Below, one piece after another: positions 53,646 through 62,750 of a DNA stretch of 64,000 nucleotides. The translations under genes were made by a program, and so were the position numbers. The first letter of the stretch is position 1; the number at the start of each line of letters is the position of its first letter. This DNA comes from Tabrizicola oligotrophica (lineage in GTDB: Bacteria; Pseudomonadota; Alphaproteobacteria; Rhodobacterales; Rhodobacteraceae), in the NCBI RefSeq assembly GCF_011008935.1, contig NZ_JAAIVJ010000008.1:124001-188000 (forward strand). Reading direction: 5' to 3'. The notes beneath the pieces were generated by a model. That model had not been told where the DNA came from, made no database searches, and was given only the letters and a program-made list of their open reading frames with translations.

Positions 53646-55099
53646 ACTGCCCGCCCCCAACGCGCCGCCCGACCCTCACGCTCACCCGCGGCCATGGCGG
53701 GCGTGAACCGCCGCTCCAAGGCCCAGCGCGAGGCAAACTCCTCGGGGCTCGCCACGATCCCGGCTTGCAAGGCGGCAAGAAAGGCCGCACCCAGCGCCGT
53801 GGTTTCCGTCACCACCGGACGATCGACCTCGGCGCCGAGAATGTCGGCGAGAAACTGCATGGTCCAGTCCGACCGCGCCATGCCGCCATCGACCCGCAAC
53901 ACTGCGCGGCCAATCTCCGCGCCATCGGCCCGCATCGCCTTCAACAGATCAAGCGTCTGGAATCCCACACTTTCCAGCGCTGCCCGCGCCAGTTCGGCCC
54001 GCCCGGTACCGCGGGTCACGCCAAAGACCGCGCCCTGCGCCTCGGGCCGCCAATAGGGAGCGCCCATGCCGGTAAAGGCCGGCACGATCACCACCGACGA
54101 GGCCGGGTCGGCGGCTTCGGCCAAGCCTTGCGTCTCGGCCGCCTGCCCGATGATCTGCAACCCGTCACGCAACCATTGCACCACCGCGCCAGCCACGAAG
54201 ATCGAGCCCTCCAGCGCATAGGTCGTCTTGCCGCCCAGACGATAGGCAATCGTGGTCAGCAGCCGGTTTGCCGAGACCACCCGCTCCGCCCCGGTGTTCA
54301 TCAGCGCAAAGCAGCCGGTGCCATAGGTCGATTTCATCATGCCGGGCTGAAAGCAGGCCTGCCCGATCGTGGCCGCCTGCTGGTCGCCCGCCACGCCCAG
54401 AATCGGGATCTCGGCGCCAAATAATCCTGGGGCGGTGCGGCCGTAATCGGCGGCGCAATCCTTCACCTCGGGCAAAACCGCGGGCGGAACGCGCAAAAGC
54501 GAACACAACTCGACATCCCAGGCCCCGGTCTGGATGTTGAACAGCAGCGTGCGCGAAGCATTGGTGGCATCGGTCGCATGAACCCGGCCCCCGGTCAGGT
54601 TCCAGATCAGCCAGCTGTCCACCGTGCCAAAGGCCAACTCGCCCGCCTCGGCCCGCGCCCGCGCGCCCGGTATGTGATCGAGCAGCCAGCCAAGCTTGGT
54701 GCCCGAGAAATAGGGATCCAGCAGCAGCCCCGTCCTTGCCGTGACCAAAGGCTCGTGCCCGGTCGCCCTCAGACCCGCACAGACCTCCGCCGTGCGCCGG
54801 TCCTGCCAGACGATTGCACGATGCAGCGGCTGGCCAGTCGCCCGGTCCCACAGAACCGTCGTCTCGCGTTGATTGGTGATGCCGATGGCCGCAGGAATTT
54901 CCCCTGCCTTTTCAATCGCCTGCCGCGCGCATTCGAGAGTCGTGCGCCACAGGTCACCCGCGTCGTGTTCCACCCGGCCGGGCTGTGGAAAGTGCTGGGC
55001 AAACTCGACCTGCGCGCTGGCCACCGGGCGAAAATCCGCATCGAAAACGATGGCCCGCGAGGAGGTCGTGCCTTGGTCAAGGGCAAGGATATGGGGCAT
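53624..55099 (-). CDS. glpK: Glycerol kinase GlpK
   Basis: 491-residue FGGY kinase making glycerol 3-phosphate. [15 protein letters not shown] is the phosphate loop, followed by [14 protein letters not shown], the [17 protein letters not shown] segment and [17 protein letters not shown]. Length matches E. coli GlpK. ATG chosen at the start of homology, with GAGGACAG upstream. It lies downstream of glpD, 108 bases apart. Confidence 0.96.
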   Translation of the reverse strand: MPHILALDQGTTSSRAIVFDADFRPVASAQVEFAQHFPQPGRVEHDAGDLWRTTLECARQAIEKAGEIPAAIGITNQRETTVLWDRATGQPLHRAIVWQDRRTAEVCAGLRATGHEPLVTARTGLLLDPYFSGTKLGWLLDHIPGARARAEAGELAFGTVDSWLIWNLTGGRVHATDATNASRTLLFNIQTGAWDVELCSLLRVPPAVLPEVKDCAADYGRTAPGLFGAEIPILGVAGDQQAATIGQACFQPGMMKSTYGTGCFALMNTGAERVVSANRLLTTIAYRLGGKTTYALEGSIFVAGAVVQWLRDGLQIIGQAAETQGLAEAADPASSVVIVPAFTGMGAPYWRPEAQGAVFGVTRGTGRAELARAALESVGFQTLDLLKAMRADGAEIGRAVLRVDGGMARSDWTMQFLADILGAEVDRPVVTETTALGAAFLAALQAGIVASPEEFASRWALERRFTPAMAAGEREGRAARWGRAVQATLSV

Positions 55100-55207
55100 G
55101 CTGTCCTCTCTCGCGCAGTCGATTTCTTCGCAGAAACCGGCCCGAAGTCTTTGCAAAACTCCGGGAAAAATTCTTCGCAGAACTTTGCAGCGGCCGGGAC
55201 TGCCGGT

Positions 55208-56767
55208 TCAAGCTTTTCGCCCGATCATGTAATCGTCAAGCGCCGCAATTTGCGCTGCCGTCATTTTCAGCCCCAGTTTCGTGCGCCGCCAGACCACATC
55301 CTCGGCCCGCCGCGCCCATTCCTCGCGCATCTGCCAAAGCACCTCGGCCTCACTCAAGCCGCCACCGAAATCGCGCCCAAGATCAGCGCGGGTCCGGGCG
55401 TGGCCAAGCACCTCCGGCGCCTCGGTGCCATAGGCCCGGATCAGCCGCTGTGCCTCGGGCCCGGTCAGGAAGGGGTAACGCGCACGCAGGCCGAGGATCA
55501 GCGCCTCGACGCCATTCTGTGGGAAATCGCCACCCGGAAGCGCCACGCCTGCCGTCCAGGCGGGTTTCATCCCCGGAAAGACCGGCGCAAGCCGCGCCAA
55601 AGCGCTTTCGGCAAGCCGGCGATAGGTGGTGATCTTGCCGCCGAAGATGTTCAGCAGCGGGATGCTGTCGCCGTCGACCTTCAAGACGTAATCCCGCGTC
55701 GCCGCGGTGGCGGACGAAGCCCCGTCGTTGTACAGCGGCCGCACGCCGGAATAGGTCCAGACCACGTCGGAGGCGTTGAGAACCTTGTCGAAGTAGCTGT
55801 TTGCAAAGGACAAAAGATAGTCCCTTTCGGCATCGCTACACCGCGCCCCGGCTGGGCTGTCCTGATGATCCTGATCGGTTGTGCCGATCAGCGTGAAATC
55901 CTGTTCATAGGGAATGGCAAAGATGATGCGGCCATCGCCGCCTTGCAGGAAATAGGCGCGGTCGTGGTCGTAGAGCTTTGGCACAACGATGTGGCTACCC
56001 CGCACCAGCCGGATGCTGTCGCGGGTTTCCACCTGCGCCACGTCGCGCAGAATGCCCGCCACCCAGGGTCCGCCGGCGTTGACCAAAGCGCGGGCAAGAT
56101 GGTCTTGCCGCCCCTCCGGCCCGTCGACCGTGACGCGCCAAAGCCCCGCGTCACGTCGCGCCGCAGTCACGCGCGTCCGCACCAGAATCGTCGCTCCGCG
56201 TAGAGCCGCGTCGCGGGCGTTCAGCACCACAAGCCGCGCATCCTGCACCCAGACATCGGAATACTCAAAAGCTTTCAGGTACTTGCCCTTCAGAGCCCGC
56301 CCCACCGGATCGGCGCGCAGATCGACCCGCCGCGTCCCCGGCAGGATCTGGCGCCCGCCAAGGGTATCGTAAAGCAAGAGCCCCAGCCGGATCAGCCAAT
56401 CCGGCCGCCGCCCCCTGGCCCAGGGCATGATCCAGCCCAGCAGGCGGCTTGTCGGCGTGTCGCTGTCAAACCGCATGTCGGGGCTGAGCGGCAGCACGAA
56501 GCGCAGTGGCCAGGCGATATGCGGCATGGCGCGCAGCAGGGTTTCGCGTTCGGCAAGGGCCTCGCGTACCAGCCGGAATTCGAAATATTCCAGATAGCGC
56601 AGGCCGCCGTGGAACAGCTTGGTCGAGGCCGAAGACGTGCCCTGCGCCAGATCGCCCTGCTCGGCCAGAATCACCCGCAGCCCACGCCCGGCCGCATCGC
56701 GGGCGATGCCGCAGCCGTTGATGCCGCCGCCGATGATGAACAGGTCAGCGATTGGAGTCTCTGTCAT
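55208..56767 (-). CDS. glpD: Glycerol-3-phosphate dehydrogenase GlpD
   Basis: 519-residue membrane-associated FAD enzyme oxidising glycerol 3-phosphate to dihydroxyacetone phosphate. LFIIGGGINGCGIARDAAGRGLRV is the FAD motif, and SSASTKLFHGGLRYLEYFEFRLV the substrate-domain signature. GTTDQDHQ and the YSGVRPLYND segment also fit. ATG chosen for GGAGGGCAGG upstream. It diverges from glpR over a palindrome likely bound by GlpR. Confidence 0.95.
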   Translation of the reverse strand: MTETPIADLFIIGGGINGCGIARDAAGRGLRVILAEQGDLAQGTSSASTKLFHGGLRYLEYFEFRLVREALAERETLLRAMPHIAWPLRFVLPLSPDMRFDSDTPTSRLLGWIMPWARGRRPDWLIRLGLLLYDTLGGRQILPGTRRVDLRADPVGRALKGKYLKAFEYSDVWVQDARLVVLNARDAALRGATILVRTRVTAARRDAGLWRVTVDGPEGRQDHLARALVNAGGPWVAGILRDVAQVETRDSIRLVRGSHIVVPKLYDHDRAYFLQGGDGRIIFAIPYEQDFTLIGTTDQDHQDSPAGARCSDAERDYLLSFANSYFDKVLNASDVVWTYSGVRPLYNDGASSATAATRDYVLKVDGDSIPLLNIFGGKITTYRRLAESALARLAPVFPGMKPAWTAGVALPGGDFPQNGVEALILGLRARYPFLTGPEAQRLIRAYGTEAPEVLGHARTRADLGRDFGGGLSEAEVLWQMREEWARRAEDVVWRRTKLGLKMTAAQIAALDDYMIGRKA

Positions 56768-56816
56768 CCTGCCCTCCTCCGTTGGGTCAGGGATGTCAAA
56801 CGCAGCGCCTTTCGTC

Positions 56817-56834
56817 AATCGAATTCATTCGATT
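56817..56834. promoter_or_regulatory. Candidate GlpR operator in the glpD-glpR gap
   Basis: Perfect 8-bp inverted repeat AATCGAAT-TC-ATTCGATT, with a further half site ATTCGTT ten bases later. DeoR-family GlpR proteins bind TTCG-containing repeats, and this AT-rich block is the only strong palindrome between the divergent genes. Confidence 0.6.
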
Positions 56835-56905
56835 ATATTCGTTTTTGACCAATGCGAACTATTGCTGCGCTTGCCTGCCATGATCTTTGCCGCTAGTGTC
56901 ACCGC

Positions 56906-57676
56906 ATGAACCTGTCTCCGCGCCAGTCTGAAATCCTGTCGATTGCCCGCGCCATGGGACGGGTAATGGTGGACGATCTGGCGCGGCATTTCGATGTCGC
57001 CGTGCAGACCATCCGGCGCGACCTGGGAGAGTTGGCAGATCTGGGCCATCTTGATCGCATCCATGGCGGCGCGGTGCCGCGGCAAGGGATGGTCAACATC
57101 GCCTATGAGCGGCGGCGCAAGCTGAATGCCGGCGGCAAGGCCGCCATCGCCGCGGCGGTGGCAGCGAGGATTCCTGAAAATTCTTCGATAATCCTGACAC
57201 TTGGCACTACGACTGAGGCTGTGGCGCAGGCCCTGCTGCACCATCGCAACCTGACGGTCATCACCAACAACATGAACGTCGCCAACACACTTTGCGCCAA
57301 TCCGGGCTGCGAGATCATGGTGGCAGGCGGGGCGCTGCGGCGGTCGGATGGCGGGCTGGTGGGGGCGTTGACGGCGGAATTCTTCGCCCAGTTCAAGGTC
57401 GATATTGCAGTGCTTGGCGCCTCGGCGCTGGACCATGACGGCGATCTGCTGGACTATGATCTGGCCGAGGTCCGGGTGTCCCGCGCCATCCTGGCCCAGG
57501 CGCGGGCGACCTATGTCGTCGCGGATCACACGAAGCTGACCCGCTCGGCCCCTGCGCGAATTGCTTCGCTTTCGGAAGTGGCCAAGCTTGTCACCGATCA
57601 GCCCCTGCCTCCCGATCTTGCCCGCCGCTGTGCCGACTGGGGATGCGAGGTTGTGGTCGCGCCGCCGGTTCCATAA
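56906..57676 (+). CDS. glpR: DeoR-family repressor GlpR
   Basis: 256 residues. N-terminal helix-turn-helix VDDLARHFDVAVQTIRRDLGELADLGHLDRIHGGAV is the DeoR signature, followed by a phosphosugar-binding isomerase-like domain with ILTLGTTTEAVAQALL and VADHTKLTRSAPARI. It likely represses glpD/glpK and is released by glycerol 3-phosphate. Divergent from glpD; nnrU follows 9 bases after its stop. Confidence 0.92.
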   Translation: MNLSPRQSEILSIARAMGRVMVDDLARHFDVAVQTIRRDLGELADLGHLDRIHGGAVPRQGMVNIAYERRRKLNAGGKAAIAAAVAARIPENSSIILTLGTTTEAVAQALLHHRNLTVITNNMNVANTLCANPGCEIMVAGGALRRSDGGLVGALTAEFFAQFKVDIAVLGASALDHDGDLLDYDLAEVRVSRAILAQARATYVVADHTKLTRSAPARIASLSEVAKLVTDQPLPPDLARRCADWGCEVVVAPPVP

Positions 57677-57685
57677 TCTGCCGGC

Positions 57686-58369
57686 ATGGACTGGATCGAG
57701 CTCGCCCTCGCCATGGGGCTTTTCATGGCATCGCACCGGCTGCCCGCCGCCCTTGGGCTGAAAGGCCGGATCGTCGGCGCCCTGGGTGAGCGCGGCTATA
57801 CCGCCGTCTTTTCGATCCTGTCACTCGCCCTGCTCTGGTGGCTGATCGCCGCCGCCGGTCGCGCGCCCTTCGTGCCGCTTTGGGATCAGCAGGGCTGGCA
57901 GCGCTGGGCGGTGAATATCGCCATGCCGGCGGCCATCGTGCTTGGCACGTTCGGCATCGCCGCGCCGAATCCCTTTGCCTTCGAGGGTCGAGCGTCAGGC
58001 TTTGATCCCGAGCGTCCCGGCATTGCAGGCCTGACACGCCAGCCGCTTCTGTGGGCGCTTGCCCTGTGGTCGGGCGCGCATCTTCTGGCCAATGGCGATC
58101 TGGCGCATGTCCTTTTGTTTGCACCATTTTTCCTGATGGCGCTTCTGGGCATGAAGGTGATCGAAAGCCGCAGGCGGCGGGCGCTTGGCGATGACAGTTG
58201 GCAGCGCCTGACGGCCCGCACCGGCCTGTTGCCCGGCGCGGCGCTGCTTTCAGGGCGATGGCGGCCGGGCGCCCTGCCCTCCTTGCCGCGTCTGGGTCTG
58301 GCGCTGCTGATCTGGGTCGGGCTTTGGCACCTGCACGCGCCGGTCATCGGCCTGTGGCCCGCACCCTGA
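57686..58369 (+). CDS. nnrU: NnrU family membrane protein
   Basis: 227-residue protein with five to six membrane helices. Markers are LAMGLFMASHRLPA near the start, the MPAAIVLGTFGIAAPNPF segment, GIAGLTRQPLLWALALWSGAHLLANGDLAHVLLF and LGMKVIESRRRR. NnrU is linked to denitrification: in Rhodobacter it is needed for NO-dependent expression or nitrite reductase activity. It sits 15 kb from the nir cluster, just behind glpR, with no NNR box visible in the 9-base gap. Confidence 0.9.
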   Translation: MDWIELALAMGLFMASHRLPAALGLKGRIVGALGERGYTAVFSILSLALLWWLIAAAGRAPFVPLWDQQGWQRWAVNIAMPAAIVLGTFGIAAPNPFAFEGRASGFDPERPGIAGLTRQPLLWALALWSGAHLLANGDLAHVLLFAPFFLMALLGMKVIESRRRRALGDDSWQRLTARTGLLPGAALLSGRWRPGALPSLPRLGLALLIWVGLWHLHAPVIGLWPAP

Positions 58370-58438
58370 GCGCGAAACAGATTGACGCGAACCGCCTCAT
58401 GGTTGCAGCCTTGCAGAAAACATCAACCAGAGGTGCAG

Positions 58439-58663
58439 ATGGGCTATGTGTTTTCCACCCCGGCCGGGCTGGTCGCGCTGTTCGCCATGGCGGTCGAGGC
58501 CGCGATTGCGGTGATCCTTGCGCTGTCCAGCGGGCTTTCCGAGATGCACAAGGACCTGCTCGTCGGCTTTGCGGTGGGGTTTCCCGCGCTTGTCCTTGTG
58601 CTGATCCTGCGGCTGCTGGCCCGGACGCCGGCGGGAGAGATCACTGCGGCTGAAGGGTCTTGA
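58439..58663 (+). CDS. Small two-helix membrane protein
   Basis: 74 residues with two hydrophobic helices (LVALFAMAVEAAIAVILALS and LLVGFAVGFPALVLVLILRLLA). AGAGGTGCAG upstream is a reasonable ribosome site. No family recognised. Its 3' end overlaps the convergent cytochrome gene by 23 bases. Downstream of nnrU by 69 bases; a functional link is possible but unsupported. Confidence 0.55.
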   Translation: MGYVFSTPAGLVALFAMAVEAAIAVILALSSGLSEMHKDLLVGFAVGFPALVLVLILRLLARTPAGEITAAEGS

Positions 58664-59048
58664 GGTATTCGGCCAGCAACACCAGCCGGATTGGCGTCGG
58701 GGTTTCGATGCCGTCGCCACCGTCATAGGGCACCAGCTCGCCCTGCAGCAGGGGGCCGAAATCCGGCATCACGCCCCGGCCCTTGGCCCCGGCATAGCCC
58801 CAGATCTGCGCCATGACGCGGGTGGTCGGGAATTCCCCGCCGTTCTTGGCCGAAAGCGTCGTCAGGTCGGCCGGCTTGCGCGACAGGCCCGCCGCGGCTT
58901 CGCCATCGCCGGAGCCGGTGGTGCCGTGGCAGGCGGCGCAATAGGCGGCATAGTCTGCCGCCCCGGTGTCCGGGGAGGCTTCGGGATCGACACAGGCCGC
59001 CAGCGCGGACAGGCAGATCATCGCGAGCGGCTTGGGAAAACCGGGCAT
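58641..59048 (-). CDS. Lipoprotein-type monohaem cytochrome c
   Basis: 135 residues. The signal peptide ends in a lipobox (LSALAAC, Cys19), so the protein is probably a membrane-tethered periplasmic cytochrome. Haem site C37-AA-C40-H41; the class I fold ends with LVLLAEYLKTLQ, and a Met ligand is likely in RGVMPDFG. Partner enzyme is unknown. AAGGAGG five bases before the ATG fixes the start. It lies 17 bases downstream of lolD, so could be read from the lolCD promoter. Confidence 0.85.
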   Translation of the reverse strand: MPGFPKPLAMICLSALAACVDPEASPDTGAADYAAYCAACHGTTGSGDGEAAAGLSRKPADLTTLSAKNGGEFPTTRVMAQIWGYAGAKGRGVMPDFGPLLQGELVPYDGGDGIETPTPIRLVLLAEYLKTLQPQ

Positions 59049-59065
59049 CGGCACCTCCTTTTCCG

Positions 59066-59779
59066 TCAGCCTTGCACCGGTTTCGGCGCGGCCGCCTTGA
59101 TCTCGGTCACGCGGCCCTGATCGAGGCGCACGATGCGGTCCATCCGGGCAGCAAGGTCAAGGTTATGGGTGGCAATCAGCGCCGCAAGCCCGGTTTCACG
59201 CACCAGCGACATGAGCGTGCCAAAGACCTGATCCGAGGTTTCAGGGTCAAGGTTGCCGGTGGGCTCATCGGCCAGCAGCAGCTTCGGCCCGTTGGCCAGC
59301 GCCCGGCAGAAGGCGACGCGCTGTTGTTCGCCGCCCGACAACGCGGCCGGGCGGTGGCTGGCACGGTCGGCGACGCCTACGCGGGCCAGAAGATCGTGCG
59401 CGCGGGTCTCGGCCATGGCGGGGGCGACCCCATTGGCGAGTTGTGGAATCACCACGTTTTCCAGCGCGGTGAATTCCGGCAACAGGTGGTGGAACTGGTA
59501 GATGAAGCCGACATCGCCGCGCCGCGCCAGCGTCCTGTCCCGGTCGGAAAGCCCCACCATGTTGCGCCCCGTCAGCGCCACCGATCCGGCATCGGGCGTA
59601 TCCAGAAGCCCGGCGATGTGCAAAAGCGTCGATTTGCCCGCCCCCGAAGGTGCCACCAGCGCCACCACCTCGCCGCGGCGAACCTCGAGCGTCGCGCCGC
59701 GCAAGACGGCGACCTCACCGGGCAGGCCGCGTTTGTAGACCTTTTCGATCCCGGCCAGTTCCAGCGCGTAATCATTCAT
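59066..59779 (-). CDS. lolD: Lipoprotein-releasing ABC transporter ATPase LolD
   Basis: 237-residue ABC ATPase. Walker [11 protein letters not shown]-loop region [16 protein letters not shown], signature LSGGEQQRV and Walker [13 protein letters not shown] are all intact. It powers extraction of outer-membrane lipoproteins with LolC/E. The ATG overlaps the lolC stop by 8 bases. Confidence 0.94.
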   Translation of the reverse strand: MNDYALELAGIEKVYKRGLPGEVAVLRGATLEVRRGEVVALVAPSGAGKSTLLHIAGLLDTPDAGSVALTGRNMVGLSDRDRTLARRGDVGFIYQFHHLLPEFTALENVVIPQLANGVAPAMAETRAHDLLARVGVADRASHRPAALSGGEQQRVAFCRALANGPKLLLADEPTGNLDPETSDQVFGTLMSLVRETGLAALIATHNLDLAARMDRIVRLDQGRVTEIKAAAPKPVQG

Positions 59780-61058
59780 AGCGCAGCGCCTCCACCGGGT
59801 TCATCCGCGCCGCGCGACGGGCGGGGAAGATGGTGACGATGAACGACAGGCCCAGCGACAGGCCCACCGCCGAGGCCACGTCGACCCATTGCAGCTTGGC
59901 GGGCAAGGCGTAGATGCCGCGGATCGACGGATCCCAGACCCCGCCGCCGGCCATGTAGTTCACAAAGGAAAAGATCGGGTCGATGTAGATGGCGAACAGG
60001 CAGCCGAACGCCACGCCCATCGCAGTTCCGACCACGCCGGTAAAGGCGCCGCACAGGAAGAACACCCGCAGGACAGCGCCTTCGGTCAACCCCATGGTGC
60101 GCAGGATGCCGATGTCGCGGCCCTTGTTCTTGACCAGCATGATAAGGCCGGAAACGATGTTCATGGCCGCGATCAGCACGAGGATGGACAGGATGATGAA
60201 CATCACGTTGTCCTCGATGTCGAGCGCGCGCAGGAACGAGCCAGCCGCATCGCGCCAGGTCCAGATCAGCGCGTCCTCGCCAGCCGCTGCCAGCGCGGGC
60301 ATGGCATAGGCGTCGATGTTTTCGGGATCTGTCACCATGACTTCGAATTCGTCCGCCAGCCCCTCGCGGTTGAAGTAGGACTGCGCCTCGGTGAAGGGCA
60401 TGTAGATGCGGGTCTTGTCGATGTCCCAGCGGCCGGCGGTGAAAACGTAAGTGATTTCATAGGCATTGACGCGCGGTGAGGTGCCGAAGGCGGTTTTCAC
60501 GCCCGACGGCGCGACAAGGCGGATGCGGTCGCCCACCGTGACACCCAATTCGCGCGCGATGCCCGAGCCGATGGCGATGCCCCGGTCGAAATCGTCGATG
60601 TTGCCATAGGCATCCGACCCGACCCCGACCCGCGGGATGGCTTTCAGATCCTCCAGCCGGATGCCGAACACTTCGGCCCCGAGGCTCGGCCCCTGCGCCG
60701 ATGTCACCATCACCTGCCCCTTGATCAGCGGCGCGGCGCGGGTGACGCCGGGGATGGCGGAAAGATTTTGCGCCACGAGGTCATAGTCCTGAAAGGCCTT
60801 GATCATGCGGCCGTCATCAGTCGCGTGCCCGGCCGAATAGACTGTGACATGGGCGTTGGCGCCCAGGATGGTGTCGACGAATTCGGCCCGGAACCCGGCC
60901 CGCACCGCCAGCGTGGCGATCAGCGCGAAAACCGCCAGCGTGATGCCGATGAGGCTGATCCAGGTCATCACCGAGACCCCGCCCTCGGCCCGCTTGGCGC
61001 GCAGGTAGCGCCAGGCGATCATGAATTCGAAACGGGAAAACGGGGCGGTCTGGGCCAA
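59772..61058 (-). CDS. lolC: Lipoprotein-releasing ABC transporter permease LolC/LolE
   Basis: 428-residue permease with one N-terminal and three C-terminal membrane helices around a large periplasmic domain. [30 protein letters not shown] is the family start, and [27 protein letters not shown] the coupling region contacting LolD. A TTG start is chosen because homology begins at [11 protein letters not shown]; an ATG 12 codons later is the alternative. A single LolC/E-type gene is present, as in many alphaproteobacteria (LolF-like dimer). Confidence 0.9.
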   Translation of the reverse strand: MAQTAPFSRFEFMIAWRYLRAKRAEGGVSVMTWISLIGITLAVFALIATLAVRAGFRAEFVDTILGANAHVTVYSAGHATDDGRMIKAFQDYDLVAQNLSAIPGVTRAAPLIKGQVMVTSAQGPSLGAEVFGIRLEDLKAIPRVGVGSDAYGNIDDFDRGIAIGSGIARELGVTVGDRIRLVAPSGVKTAFGTSPRVNAYEITYVFTAGRWDIDKTRIYMPFTEAQSYFNREGLADEFEVMVTDPENIDAYAMPALAAAGEDALIWTWRDAAGSFLRALDIEDNVMFIILSILVLIAAMNIVSGLIMLVKNKGRDIGILRTMGLTEGAVLRVFFLCGAFTGVVGTAMGVAFGCLFAIYIDPIFSFVNYMAGGGVWDPSIRGIYALPAKLQWVDVASAVGLSLGLSFIVTIFPARRAARMNPVEALRYE

Positions 61059-61141
61059 GGCGCTGCTCGTTGTTGTTTTGCCGCCAAGGTGGGGCCAAGG
61101 GCGGGGAAGGTCAAGGCGGCCGGGGGTTTCCCGCCGCCTCT

Positions 61142-61210
61142 TCGAGCATTTCATGCACTCATCGGCCTTCGCCCCCTCACGAGGAGGCGACGAAGTCCCC
61201 GACGAGGGAC
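61142..61210. repeat. Palindromic repeat between proS and lolC
   Basis: It begins with TCGAGCATTTCATGC, identical to the left arm of the nirE-nirC repeat, and continues with CGAGGAGGCGACGAAG and CCCCGACGAGGG, which echo the CCTCCTCGG and CTCGTCG parts of the other copies. It fills the gap just after the proS stop and may also terminate transcription. Confidence 0.6.
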
Positions 61211-61211
61211 C

Positions 61212-62549
61212 TCAGACGCCCGCGTAGATTTCCGCGATCCGCGCGACAGCCGCTTCGGGCGACATCTCTTCGCTCTCGCCCGTCCGGCGCGAGGTGAGTT
61301 CCACCACGCCATTGGCCAGCCCGCGCGGGCCGACGGTGATGCGCCAGGGCAGGCCGATCAGGTCCATGGTGGCAAACTTCGCCCCGGCCCGCTCGTCGCG
61401 GTCGTCATAGAGCGCCTCCAGCCCCCGGGCGGCAAGCGCCTTGTAGAGGCCTTCGCAGGCCGCATCCGCCGCGCCGTCGCCTTGTTTCAGGTTGACGATC
61501 CCCACCGGGAAGGGCGTCACGCCTTCGGGCCAGATGATGCCCTTGTCGTCATGGCTGGCCTCGATGATCGCGCCCAGCAGGCGGGAAACGCCGATGCCGT
61601 GCGAGCCCATCTCCACCGGCACCTTCTCGCCCTTGTCATTGGTCACAAGCGCGCCCATCGAGGCGGAATATTTGGTACCGAAGTAGAAGATCTGCCCCAC
61701 CTCGATGCCACGGGCGACCTTGCGGCGCTCCTCGGGGATCGCGTCAAACAGCGCGGCGTCATGGGTTTCGTCGGTGCGAGCATAAAGCGTGGTGAATTCC
61801 TTGCAGACCGCCGCCACTTCGGCGCGGTTGTCGTAATCCACCTCGCGGTTGCCCAGTTTCAGCTCGGTCACCGCGCTGTCAAAGAACACCTCCGACTCGC
61901 CGGTCGACGCCAGCACGAGGAATTCATGGGTGTCATCGCCGCCGATCGGGCCGGAATCGGCGCGCATCGGAATCGCCGTCAGGCCCATGCGCTCATAGGT
62001 GCGCAGATAGCTGACCATGTGGCGGTTATAGGCATGCAGCGCCGCGTCGCGGTCGATGTCGAAGTTGTAGCCGTCCTTCATCAGGAACTCGCGCCCGCGC
62101 ATGACGCCGAAGCGCGGCCGCATCTCGTCGCGGAACTTCCACTGGATATGGTACAGCGTCAGCGGCAGGTCCTTGTAGCTGTTGACATGGGCGCGGAAGA
62201 TGTCGGTGATCATCTCCTCGTTGGTCGGGCCATAGAGCATCTCGCGCTCCTGCCGGTCCTTGATGCGCAGCATCTCCTGACCGTAGTCGTCATAACGGCC
62301 CGACTCGCGCCACAGATCGGCCGGTTGCAGCGTCGGCATCAGAAGCGGGATATGGCCGGCGCGCACCTGTTCTTCATGCACGATCTGCTCGATGCGCTTC
62401 AGCACCCGGTAGCCCAGCGGCAGCCAGGAATAGATCCCCGCCGCCTGCTGCTTGATCATCCCCGCCCGCAGCATGTAGCGGTGCGAGACGATCTGCGCCT
62501 CGGCGGGGTTTTCTTTCAGGACGGGCAGGAAATAGCGCGACAGACGCAT
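61212..62549 (-). CDS. proS: Proline--tRNA ligase ProS (short alphaproteobacterial type)
   Basis: 445-residue class II synthetase lacking the editing insertion, as usual in alphaproteobacteria. [25 protein letters not shown] is motif 1, [13 protein letters not shown] and [29 protein letters not shown] form motif 2, and [14 protein letters not shown] is motif 3. The C-terminal anticodon domain follows. No other gene overlaps it. Confidence 0.96.
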   Translation of the reverse strand: MRLSRYFLPVLKENPAEAQIVSHRYMLRAGMIKQQAAGIYSWLPLGYRVLKRIEQIVHEEQVRAGHIPLLMPTLQPADLWRESGRYDDYGQEMLRIKDRQEREMLYGPTNEEMITDIFRAHVNSYKDLPLTLYHIQWKFRDEMRPRFGVMRGREFLMKDGYNFDIDRDAALHAYNRHMVSYLRTYERMGLTAIPMRADSGPIGGDDTHEFLVLASTGESEVFFDSAVTELKLGNREVDYDNRAEVAAVCKEFTTLYARTDETHDAALFDAIPEERRKVARGIEVGQIFYFGTKYSASMGALVTNDKGEKVPVEMGSHGIGVSRLLGAIIEASHDDKGIIWPEGVTPFPVGIVNLKQGDGAADAACEGLYKALAARGLEALYDDRDERAGAKFATMDLIGLPWRITVGPRGLANGVVELTSRRTGESEEMSPEAAVARIAEIYAGV

Positions 62550-62711
62550 GGGACGGCCTCATGGCAGGGGTTTGGCTGTTCCTAGCGGGAAGGCGGGCCA
62601 TGGGCAAGCGTCAGCACCCCGGCGCGGGCCACGAACACAGGCCAGACGCAGGCGACAGCCCCCCGCCGCCCTGCGCGCCGCAGCGCGCCATGTCAGGGAA
62701 TGGCACAGGCA

Positions 62712-62738
62712 GAAGCGCCGGATCGGGTCCGGCGCTTC
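62712..62738 (-). terminator. Terminator after the surface-protein gene
   Basis: Perfect 11-bp stem GAAGCGCCGGA/TCCGGCGCTTC with a 5-base loop, 13 bases after the stop codon. Pyrimidine-rich sequence follows on the minus strand. The remaining ~160 bases up to proS hold nothing I recognise. Confidence 0.75.
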
Positions 62739-62750
62739 CACGGGGTTCAA

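Noticed and set aside
55100-55207. Repeat-like TTTGCAAAACTCCGGG and TTTGCAG blocks between glpD and glpK
   Set aside because: They superficially resemble the palindrome array near 7.56 kb but do not align over more than a few bases and form no clear stem.
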